Program-made: the position numbers and the translations under genes
Part shown: positions 1 through 11,600 of the stretch, one piece after another
Layout of the letters: every line of letters begins with the position of its first letter
Numbering within the stretch: position 1 is the stretch's first letter
The notes under the pieces: generated by a model
What the model was told of the DNA's origin: nothing
Database searches by the model: none
Seen by the model: the letters and a program-made list of their open reading frames with translations, nothing else
Source: Heterodera schachtii
Taxonomy: Eukaryota > Nematoda > Chromadorea > Rhabditida > Heteroderidae
Assembly (NCBI GenBank): GCA_023374025.1
Contig: SIJG01000015.1
Location: 1,530,697-1,594,696, forward strand
Reading direction: 5' to 3'
Length of the DNA stretch: 64,000 nucleotides

Positions 1-535
1 TCTCCAATATTTTTTAAATTATATATTAAATATGGGTGGACTAATGAGATCCGTATTTTTTATTCAAATATAAAATTAAATATGGTCAAATTCGTTGATT
101 TGTTCTGGAATAGTGACAATAATAATTGACATAATCAAACTTTGAATGGCATCAATAAAATAATGGCAAGAAATGACAATAATTATCAATGAATATAAAT
201 CAATTTGCTGTTGTTTTATAACGGCATTTGGCCAATTGCGCACCAACGGTCGTAAACCTAATATTTTTTTTATTTTGGCATTTAATTTTTGTAAATTTTA
301 ATGATCGGATTCATCAGCCCTGTAAAAGAGGCGTTGGTCTTTCGGATGGTGCCCAATTCGCAAATCCGCCGGCCGCGTTGGGCCAAACGTTGGGCGGGGG
401 TGGGGGGGGAATGGGAAACGGCATTGCGTCGTCACAAAATCAAATAAAAGTGATCAAATTAAGCGACTGATAATAATCTTTGGCACCTCAAAATTAAATT
501 GACGGCATTTCAAAAATGATGCTCAATTAAATTAT

Positions 536-3500
536 TTATTGCTCTGTTTTCAGCGACGACCGATTAATATTTGGGGTGATCGAAGCCAACTTTTGCACGC
601 TGTTGTTGATGCCCGTCTGCAGTTGGACAAGCGTATAAATGCTAAAAGTCATTAAAATAAAATTCGTTTATTGCTTTAACTTTATTTTCTTTTCGAAGTT
701 TCAGTGGAATGGCCAACCTGTTCAGTGCCATGTCCAACTGTTTTTCCAAACGGCAAACCCGCGAATCCAATTGGCTAAGCATCTGAAATGAATTATGACA
801 TGTGATAAAAAGTGTTTTAAGGTGCATTCAATTCATAATTGTCTATTTCGTCCTTTGTCGGCTTTTTGCTTGTAATTAATTACTTCTCTAATTGATTTTT
901 GTCCTTTGTCGGCTTTTTCTTAGCCATCCTTTGTTTCTTCTGATCATTCCTTTTTGACTTGCCTGCTCCAATTTGTTGCTGCTCCCAGCCGATGTCCGAA
1001 GGTCGGCCACAGTGTTGCGCAACTCTTTCAGTTCGTTGGCCACCAATTGCTGCTGATGATTTCCATCATCGCCAGCACCGAAATTACTGGCTTGTGTTGT
1101 TGTGGCCGTTGTTAGCGATGTGGCCGGCGACATTTCCTTAAAGAGCGAACAATTTATGAGTTCACCAATTAACTAATTGATCAATTAATATTTCCCAAGT
1201 TCTTAAACTTGTGCGTTCAAGCCAACCTTAAAAAGCCGTCCGACCACCTCCTGCGGTTGCTGTTGCTGAACATTGTGTCCGTGCGCTTGTTCAGCCATTG
1301 ACGTTCCGTTTTCTGAAGAAATGCGCAACAATGGGTTGGTGCCGTTGTTGCTGCCATGTGTCCAGTTTGGCGCTGTTGCTGCCGGTGGTGTCGAAGCGGG
1401 GAATTTGTGCGCATTGCTTGCCAAATGGGCGATCAAGTCGCGTGCTTGAATTTGTAAAGCATAAATTAATATTAGTCTAACAAAATGGAAATATTTAATA
1501 CAAAATGTGTAACAATTTTATTCACATTTCAGCAAATTCCCTCTTAAATTCAGCCCATTTTTAATGGTTTAATATTTTATACGTTTTCTGAAGTGTTTTC
1601 CGCACAGCTGACATTGGGTGGCCAATTTGCTCGAGGCAGCGGCAGCAGAAACAGCCGCAGTTGAAGAAGCATCATTTTGATGATTCTGTTGTTGTTGTTG
1701 CTGCTGCTGATCAGTCAATGAAGAAACTTGCTGCAAAATGCGCATTATCTCATCATTGGTCGCCTGCATTTGCTGCGGATTGGACAGATCGGCGGAAGAG
1801 TCTGAGAAATTATCACGGTAAATAGGCACAAAATATCACGGTAATTAATACGCCCTTATTAGGAGGAGCAGTGCGTTCAATTGTGGTCACTTTTAAAAGC
1901 GATTATCACACTGATCAGAAACAAAAAAAAGTGGGAAAGGCATTTACCGAAGAAGTCATGAACTAAAGCCGGGAATTGCCGGCCTAAAACCATTTTTGCC
2001 GAACAGCTAATTTTAATGATGGATGAATGCCACACTTCCCTCACCTTTTTGTTGTCCTATGGCACCGCAAATGTTCGTAGCCCGTGAACTGCTAAGCAGC
2101 GTTTTGGCCAAAACTTTGCTGTCCATTTGTCCAAAAAGAAGAGCTTTGCACGCCGCCGCAGCCAAAGCATTTGTGCCGGCTGAAGATTCAACCGGCAAAA
2201 TCGGGCTTTGATTGCCCGAACTTTGGCATTCCGCCCCTGAACAATCTTCCGCACTGGTGCCATCGGCGTCAGACTGAGAATTGTCAGATTTTAAAAAGCC
2301 CAAAATTTGTTTTACCACTTCATTAACGCCAGCGTCGGAAGTACGCCTTTCCATCGGTTCGGCGTCTCCGCTGCAAATGGCACTTTCGCAGTGCTCCAAA
2401 AGGCGTTCGTTGGCAGTGGCGCTGTTCACCTGCTGGTACTGCTTGACGGCCTGTCGTTGCTGGCTGTTGTTCTCCAGCATGCCGTTAGTGTCCTCATTCG
2501 ATTGGAAATGTCCAAAATTTGTTTCGTCCTCCTCCCCTTCGTCCATCGCTTCCTCAGCCTTCAGATCCAATGAGCCCGAATCGAGGCCCAATGACAAGAG
2601 AATGCCGGGGCCATCAAAGTCTGAAAGGAAATGCTTTCAATCGCATGAAAAGACAAAAAAAAATGCATTTAAATAATTTTCTCAATAAGATAAAAATTAT
2701 TTTACGGTTTCCAGTCAATTTTTTCAAACCCTAATACTCGAGCCATGAAATCGTCAATAAAGCCTAATTTGTAGGAAAAATTCTTTTCATTAAAGACCCA
2801 ACACTGCCAACTTTGAGGATTTTTTCTGAAAAGCTAAAACTACAAAAAACCCAAAATTTTCAAAAAAAAATAATACAAAATAAGAATAATTTCATATTTA
2901 ACAAAAGCATTATTGTTTAATAACTCAAAAAGATTAGAATTATCCAAAAAAAAAAAAAGTTAAAACTTAAATTAACATTAAGATTTATGCCGTCATGTCT
3001 TTGCTTCCAAGAACGTCACTTTGGAAATGTCATTATTAAATCGAATCAATTTTAATTATGTTGGGTGATAAAATCACTTAAAAATGATCGATCGGTTGCA
3101 CTTACCCCCGCCGTTTTGCTGATCTGTGCCGCCACTGTCCGCCGATTGGTTACTGCCAGGTGCGGTGTGCATAAAGTGTTGTTGTTGTGCGCCGTTATTC
3201 TGTTGGCTGTTCCCGCCATTGTTCAAAATGATCATCGACTTCTCCAGAAATTCAATGGCCTGACCAAAAAAAAAAAAATCACAAAAAACAAATAAAAATA
3301 TTAAAATAATTCGTTTGTGTAAAATTAAAATGTGTGCACCGACCGCGGGGTCCTTCACCGATTTTTTGCCCTTTTTGATGATGTAATCCTCGGTGCCGAT
3401 GTATTCCTTCTGCTCAATTTTGTGGTGTTTAAGTATGTGTTTCGTCAAATTCCCTGAAAAATTAAAAAAATAATTATTATATAAAAATAAATAAATAAAA

Positions 3501-3767
3501 TTGGTTTGGCCTTTAAAATTTACAGTTATCCCGTTCAAACATTCCTATAATCCTCCCAAAATCACCTTTGAGCCGCGATGATTTGCCACAAAATTTGCAC
3601 ACAAATGGCTTCACCGCCGTGTGCACCGACCGATGCTCCGCCAAATTCGAACGGAATCGAAAAGCCTTGCCGCAGATTTCGCAGACAAAAGCCTTGTGCT
3701 GGGGGTGCTGCTGCGACACATCGCCGGGCTGTGGAACGAGCGAAATTTGTTGCTGCTGTTGCAGCAT
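536..3767 (-). CDS. C2H2 zinc-finger transcription factor with C-terminal coiled coil
   Basis: Nine exons fit in phase: 3566-3767, 3344-3453, 3106-3259, 2045-2620, 1583-1801, 1227-1444, 963-1136, 681-782 and 536-616, giving about 611 residues. After a Gln-rich start come two adjacent fingers (CEICGKAF..., then CKFCGKSS...). The second is split by an intron but reassembles as C-X2-C-X12-H-X3-H. Acidic and Q/N/S-rich linkers follow, then a third finger (CQLCGKHF...), also split by an intron, with a wide H-X5-H pair. The last exons (around LDSRVCRLEKQLDMALNRL) look like a coiled coil that could dimerise. Such proteins act in the nucleus on DNA. The exon 963-1136 ends at CAG/GCAAGT, a GC donor. 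The last intron has a weak donor (GTTAAA), and an alternative acceptor near 643 would change the last about 27 residues. The start could lie further upstream, since the frame is open to the acceptor at about 3789. I do not recognise the exact orthologue. Confidence 0.8.
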
Positions 3768-6700
3768 TAAATCACAACAAATGAAACTGAAAAATATATT
3801 TAATAATTAATTAAAATGTTCAAATGACGAAAGAAAATCAAAATAAATTTCATACCCTAAAAATTAAAAGAAAAATAAATCATTTCATAATTTTTAACTT
3901 TTTAAAAACTGCCGTTTATATGTGTGAAATAAATTCAAAATGGACTTATAAAACGAACAAAGAAAGCAAAAATGTATTTGTATGAATGTACACAAAGAAT
4001 AACATTTTTGGTGAAACATTAAAAAATGCAGAAAAATAAAAATGTAAACGTTTGTAAACAGCTGCAGGTCAACCTTTTTTGACCCGGTTGGGAAAATAAC
4101 AATGGGCAAATACATATTTTCTGGAAAACAGTTTCACACATAACACATGATGAACTGCATAATTGTGAAATTGTAGCGGGGCGGCACCCGAAAACGCCAC
4201 CCCCACAAAAATGAAAACACAATAAAATAACACAACCCCCGGGGCAAAAAGCAAATGAAATGACTAACATAAACCAAAACAGTCAGTCCTTTTTGGCCCA
4301 GGGGGCATTTTTTGACTTTGTTTTGTCCCCACAAAATGCACACATTTTCCCTCCCCTCTGCTGTCGGTTGGTGCCTTATGTGCTGCTGCTGCCGTTGGCT
4401 GCTGATGCTAAATGAACCCAATCCGCTGCTTACTCCCGTCAATCGCCCCCCCCCCCCCACCGCCTCAATGCTTAAATGACTTTTGTCCGCCGTCCTCCGC
4501 CTTAACCATCCCTCTCCCTCCACCCCACCAAATGCTCGAAATCCCATTTCTTTAGGTTGAGACGGGGAGGAGGAAAACTGAGACTGGCAAAATGAGTCTC
4601 AGTGAGCCGCTCAGAGGTGCTCAAAGAAGCAGCACTTGGCCAAAAATGTACAAAAAGCGACTTCTCTATTTTTATATAAATTAAAATCGTAAGTTCATTA
4701 CCATTAAGGAATATTTTTAGGATTCATTAAGCATAAAAAAGACATTTAAACCTCAACATTTTTTTCTATCCGAAATCTGTCCTCTCTTTTGACATCCCAG
4801 AACGTAACCCTTTTTGCCAATGCGAGTAAAGCGCCCGAGGGGATGCAATTGTGTGGTGCCGGTGCCGGCGCCGTTGTGAGTGCCGCCCGCCGAAAAGACT
4901 GATGGGAAGGGTCGGTCGGTCGGTCGACCGACCGACGGACAGATAATCAATCCCTCCTCCCCTTGGCCCAATGCTCCTCTTCTTGCCCTGGGATGGATCT
5001 GCTGCTCCCCGTCCCATCCCATCAGCCCAAACGATGGGCTGTAACTCTCCCAAAACTTTTTTTTTTGTCTGTGTCGGTAAGAACGACAGCGAAGAAGACT
5101 GACGACGGACGACAGAAGGTGGCGGTAGTAATGTGTGTGAGAGAGAGAGAGCGGGGGGAGAGTATGTGAGGGATTTGGGGTGAATTGGGGGAGGGGCGAA
5201 TGGTTAGGGGAGAGGAGGAGGGATATGGATCCATCCCATCCGGGCCCGGAGGGGCTTTATCGCCCCGCTTCCTGTGGGGAGGGGGAGGGATATCGGCGGG
5301 CCTTGGGGGCTGTGAGATGGTTCTTCCCTTCTTTTTCCCCATTTTCCTCTTCCTCCCCTTTTTCTTCTTTGCTTCCTTCCGAGTCACAAAACAGAAGAAA
5401 AAGGACAGGCTGCTTCTGCTGCTGCTGTTGCTAATGGTCGGGCAATGGAAGAAGAATTTTTGTTGGGAATTGAGCACAGTTGTCACCCACACCGTGTCGA
5501 TAAATATATTTTAGGGGCGGGGGGGGGCACAGGAGCACCACAATCCCCCCCCCCCCCCACCAAAGTGACTGTTGTGGCGGGGGGGGGGGGGACGGCGGAT
5601 CCAATCCACAAACAGCCAACAGCAGCAGCACACATCCATTCATTATTATACACAATTCCAAACTTTTTAAAGCATCGTCTCAAAAAAATTATTTTGAGGA
5701 TGAATTAGTGTTTTGGAGAATAACAAAAATGTCGAATGAAAATGAGTGGGCGGAAGGGAAGGAAAATGCGATTCATTTAGGGGATATATATCTAGTAAAA
5801 TTTTAGTGATTAATTAAAAGTATTGGATTATTTGGAGAAGACAAACGCAAATTAGCGCCTAATTACGTACAAAAATGGGGATGAGAAGGAAGGCCTTCCA
5901 GCAGTGCAAGACGAAGAAGAAGAAGCAGAGGAAAAGGAATGAATGAATGAAAGCAATGGTTTTTTTTGTTTTTGTTTTGTCATTGCGTGGGGGGAATGAT
6001 CAGCGAAAATGGGTGAAAGTGGCGGCGGGGCACTGCCGAGGCTCACATTTTGTCGTCGTCGTCGTTTTGCTGGGGTTGCACAAAAGAAAGGAAAGCCGGG
6101 GGAAGGCACCACGGGGAGGGGCGCGTGGTGAAAAGATTTTGGTGGGCAGATAAGGCGACAACGACGGGGCGCGACTGACCGACCGACCGACGAGAACAGC
6201 GCGACCCAACGCATGGAAATCCCGGATTTTAGATTGGATGATTGGGGGGGCGGGGGGAGGGAGCAACAGCACAACAAACAACACACAACAGCAACAACCA
6301 TTTTATGGAAGAAGCACAACACGACGACACAACGGACAGCGGACGGACTGACGGATTTTTATCTCTTTGCTCGGCTGCTGCCAGCCGCTTTATCTCTCTC
6401 TCCTGGCTGTCCTCTTCCTCCTCCTCCTTCAGTTCATTCTTCAGCTGCTGCTGCTGCCAGCCGTTCTCGGCTTCTGCCGGTGCTTTTCCCCTCTTTTGCG
6501 CCCGATTTTACTGCTAGCCAATCTCGGCGCCGCGCTGCACACAAAGCGAAGAATACAAAAGAGGAAAAGGAGGCGGAGGGAGGGAGAAGAAGCAATGAAA
6601 TGTTTGGCGCGGAAAATGGGTGGGTGGGAGTTTTTTTTGGGGGGGGGGAAGAAAGCGGCGGCGCATTTACCAACCGATGAAAAGCACTGATATGGCGGTG

Positions 6701-8675
6701 GGGGAGGGGCGGAAAAGAGTCGACGGAACGCGGCGGACCGGACGGACCGAAGAAGTGACAAAGCGAAAATGCGATCGTCTCGGATTTCGCTGCTGTGCAT
6801 TTTTGTGTTTGGTTGTGCAGTTCATTTTCTGATTAGCACGTAAAAATATTTACACAAAACAAGACGAAACAACAGAGGAAAAGCATCTTTAGGAGCGGAG
6901 GAACAAACAAAAATTGCATTGAAAATTACTATGATAAAAGGGATTAATTTTGTTTCTTAGGGGGAAAGAGAGACTGTAAAAGAGGGCAATTGAAAATACA
7001 TAGAAGTAATTTGATGAAATCATTTATAATCAGATGAAGGAGATCCCTTCAAAGCAGCATTGCATAAAGCCAGCAGAAGCATTGGATTTGAGCAACTGTC
7101 TCCGCTTGGTGGACAAAAGCGGGGGGAGAGGGGGGGGGGGGCGCCTCGGGCCGCTCAAATGGGTGGAGGCGGAAAATAGTGCCCCAGGGCTTGCTGCTGC
7201 TTGGCCAAAGTATGGCCCTGTGGGCCTCCGGTCGATGGATTCGTCCGCCGTTTTGTGAGTGAATTTCTCTCTGTCTGTCTGTCTCTGTTTGTGTGTGTGT
7301 GTGTGCTGCGGAGGACACATACATAGTACTAATGGTGGGATGGGGGGGGGGAATGGCCCAAGAATTGACTGACTGACAGCCCCCCCCCCCGCCGGGGACT
7401 GCCGACCGAAGGGCCCACCGCCTAACCGACCGCCGAATGGACCGACCGACCGGCTGGCAGCGAAGGCGGTGGCGGGTGGCAGTCAGTCCCAGGAAGGGGC
7501 GGCGGTCGGACCGGCGCCTGTGCCATTGCCCTCCCCTCCCCCCGCCCCCGGCGCCCTTTCCATCCTCGGCCTTACATTTGGCGGGGGGTGCCGTTGTTGT
7601 TGTCCGCCGCCACCACCGCCACTTTCCCATCGACCGAAGGGTTGCACAACTGCGGCGAGGGCACACCACAGAAAAGTGAGAGTGAGTGAGTGCTTTTGCC
7701 CTACGGGGACGCACGGATGGCATATAAATTTTTGATTGGCACAAACACTCAAAGCGCCCTGTGCTTCTTCTCCGGTGATGGTGGACGAGAAGAGACACAC
7801 TTAATGGACTCCGTGAAAATGCCAAGTGCAAATTTGTTGCTTTTCTGACCGTCGTTGTCCGCTTTATTGGCACCGATGCATTGAATCACAAATTTAGGAA
7901 ACATCCAAAAATAGTCATGGATTTTTGATTTAAAATGCCAAAATCGCTCAACAGAGAGGGGACAATTCACGCGGAGAAATAGGGGGGGGGGAAGGCAGTG
8001 GGACGATTTGTAATTAGCCTTACAGCAAAAGTTGTATCTGTGTACAGGAAAATGTTGGCCAATGTTATGACAGCCAAATGGCTTTGTTTTTGCTTACAGC
8101 CAAATTGCCTTAGGCAATGCGAATGATAGACACAGAGAGAGGGAGGGAGGGAAATAAAGTGATGAAATACAACGGAAGGCAGACAGTCAGGGAAAGAAAG
8201 GCGAGCGACAGTCTCTGACTGTACAGAGAAAAATAGTTAAGGAAGAAATAGAAGGAAGACAACCAGCGGAAATGGGACCAAAGAATGATTGGGCCAATTT
8301 GCTCAACAGACAGTTGGTGTTGGCCAAATTAATTAGAAGAATTAAAAGGATTTTTCAATGACAAATGAGCCTAATTTTGGACAAAATCCCATTTTAAAAT
8401 TTGGTAAAACACCACAAAAAAAATAAAATAAAAAACAATAAAAATACAAATTGTGGTTGCTGTTTTTTGTCAGAATTTGTTAACAAATCTCTCTTTAAAA
8501 CATAATGAATTAATTAAAATAATTGTATCTCACTTTCGTTCAATTAGAAGACTAAAAAGTTTAAAAACGGTCGAACATAACATTTAAAATGCTTCTAAAA
8601 TTCTTTTTTTTTTTCACTTTTTTGTTTAGCGTTTGTTTCTCCGCCGACTGTCACAATGCCAAAACAATCATTCAT
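3768..8675. other. Gene-poor, GC-rich low-complexity flank
   Basis: No convincing exon is seen. The stretch has simple repeats (CT, GA, GACC/GGTC tetramers near 4910-4935, 6175-6190 and 7425-7450), runs of ten or more G or C (about 4447, 5541, 5580, 7131, 7381), and ORFs open on both strands only because of base composition. It lies upstream of the zinc-finger gene and probably holds its promoter and 5' untranslated exons. That is inference; I could not place a promoter. Confidence 0.6.
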
Positions 8676-11600
8676 TCATTCTTTGCTTTTATTGTGAGCA
8701 TTTTTGGCTGCATCCGCAAATTGCTGTAAGGCAATTGCCAAAAAGTTCTTCACGGCCATCCAACACTTATAAAAAGCATTGCTTTTGGCTGCCAACAGTT
8801 CGTACTCCGGCGAAAGATAACTGAGCACCGTTTGGTAGAGAATTGAATAAATTTGGATTATTTTGTTGACAGCGAAATTTCCGATGTAGTTATATCTTTT
8901 GATTGTGGCATCAAAAATTTGGCCGAATGTGAAAGCGGCACCCAATCTTAATTACAATTAATTTGTACAGAAATTCCCTCCATGTTTAATCATGTAAAAT
9001 TCTTAAACATTTTTAATTCCGCCAAATTTATATGATTTTTATATCATTTTGAAAAAAACGTCTAATCTAATAAATTCTAAATTGATTTCTGCAGTTTAAA
9101 ATCTTAGAACTCTGTTGTGGCGTTTTAGGCATTTTTAAGGTTGGAAATCGTGCTGGGTCGTTTCTTAAATTCCGACTAGGGCTAGGAAAACAAAAATGTA
9201 CCACATATAAATCCATAACTTGGCTAAATTTCAACCAAATTAATATTTCGCATTCATTATATCTCTAGGTGTTCTCAAATTTTAAATATAAAAAGTTGTG
9301 ATCATAAAATTTAAATTAAGTCTTAAGTCAGAATTTTTTGGCCATAACTTTTTGAAACTCGCTGAAATTCTTTAAAATTTTAAAGATAACAAAGAATCGT
9401 AGGGCTAATCATTAATGTTTGGCTTATTTACATTAAAGACATTAAATAATTAAAGCTTATGTTATATATGGATGACCATGGCAAAAACTTAGCATTTTTT
9501 ATGCTTTTAACTTTTTTTTTCCCGAAGCAACTAAATTGAATTTTCTTTTTCCTTGGCGGAATTTAATAAACGAGCTAGTAACGCTGTAAATTTGCTTTTT
9601 CGCGGATCCGACAGTGTATTTTTTGGTAATAGCAAAAGACTAAAGCGATAATTAATAATTTTCTCAGAAAATTTTTCTGACGCGATTAGCAGCTTTTCTC
9701 ACCTTGAGTTATAATTACGGGCCAAATGGGCAATTACACTCAAATTAAAGGAGCCCTTTTGGGTGATTTGTGTTGCGAGATTCATCGAAATGACTCTTTC
9801 CATCATCTTCAATGACTGTTCCAAAGTGAGATGGAACACTTCTGTTCCGATCAGTGGGGCGAGTGTCACTTCGATGGCCAATTCCGCGACGTTAAGCCTT
9901 TCCCTCGTTTCATCAATTTTTTCAAATTCAACCGACAAATTTAGCTAAAAATTTTCACTGATTTTTATTTTGGATTTTAAATTATTTGCCACCTTCTCAT
10001 TAAAGTTGTTGGGAAATGTTTCTTTGATAATTTTTTCAAACTTCTCAGCAAGCGGTTCCCTGGTCATGCCAAACCAAATGAGCAGCACTTCCATGAGGCT
10101 TTTCACGCCGAGTCGCTTAATTCATTCAAAAAGTGGAAAAGTTGGATTCTTCTTTCCCTCCTTCCTCTCTCTCCCTCCCTCCCTCTCTCTGTTTCTTTCC
10201 TTTCTCTCTCTCGCTCCTTCTCACTCTTTTTCTCTCTCTCTCGACCTCTCTCTCTTTCCTTTCTCTCTCTAACTCCCTCCTCCTTCTCTCTCTCTCTCTT
10301 TCTCTCCCTCCCCCTCACCCTCTCTCCTCATTTATTTTACTTACATTTGATGGTTTTTTGCCATAAAATGGTGTTTCCAACAGTCCGGCCAATTTTCGGT
10401 AAAGCCTCGTGAAGAAAAAGCATGCCATTGCATAGTTTTCTGATTGTTTCTGTTCTTCAAATTTGACTTTGTTTTTTGTTTGGTCATGTTGTTGTTGCTG
10501 TTGTTGTTCACCAGCAGCATGAGAAATGTTTTCGGTGCTGAAAAATGAAATTTAGGGGAATTATTAGAATTTACGAAATTTGTGCCTATTTCAGCATTTG
10601 CGCCTTTTGCTAAGGCCTCTTGTGAATTTTGAAATATTTTTTTTTGGGAAGAATTTAATTTTAAAATCGAAAATTGTACCCCACAAACCAATTAATAGGG
10701 ATGTGCGAGAGTCTCGATTCTCGGTTCCCGACTCGGGAAATTTCCCGGGTTTTTCGCTTCCCGGTCTCGGTTCCCGGTCTCGGGTTTTTAGTCTCGGAAA
10801 CCGAGAAATTTTTACACTGTTAAGGATGACCTTTTCGGGGAGTGGGTCGCCGGTAAAGGGAGAAAAGAGGAAAAATTATTGAAATTTTTAATAAGTTTTC
10901 TTAAAAAAACTCTTTAAAAACCCAAAAAAAAAAAAAAAAATTTCCGGCGGCGCCTATCGGCGTCGCAGCCCACAAATTCCCCTAAAATTTCAAAATTGGA
11001 ATCTAAAATTACCCATTTTCTATCTTTAACCTTACGCAAATTTTCTAAAAAATTTTGTTAAATTTTTCAAAAAATCCACTATTACTTGAAGAAAATCTGC
11101 TAAAAAATGACTCAAAATCGCAAAATTGGTCATTTTTTGGACAGAATTCGTTAACAAATCGCATTAAAAAATGCAAAAATTTCCCGGCGGCGCCTATCGG
11201 CACCGCCGGACCCCCTGTTCCCCAAAAAGTTTTTGGAAAAACCGTCGCAAAAAAAAGTGATCTGAAAAGCAAAAAAAAAGAAAAAAGGTCGTCGCGTCGC
11301 CCGGGGGGGATGTACCACCCCCAAGCCGAAATCCTGGGTGAGGCGGCTAAAGCCCCCCCCCCCCCCCTCGAAACCCAAAAAGTAAAAATTTTCAGCAAAT
11401 TTTTTGAAATTTTATGCAATTTTCGTAACAAATGGCATTAAAATTTATCAAAATTTTTCTCTGGGGCTCCTAACGGCAACATCGGACCCCCATTTTATCA
11501 TATTTTTGAAAAATGGAGACCAAAATGGCAAAAAATAGTAATTTTTTGGTGAAAAACGGCTAAAAAATTTTAGATTTCTCGGTTCTCGATTCCCGAGTCG

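Noticed and set aside
5022..7873. Many ORFs of 80-270 codons in the 5-8 kb region, some open on both strands
   Set aside because: They consist of simple repeats and Pro/Ser/Arg or Gly runs from GC-rich low complexity, without paired splice sites or recognisable motifs.
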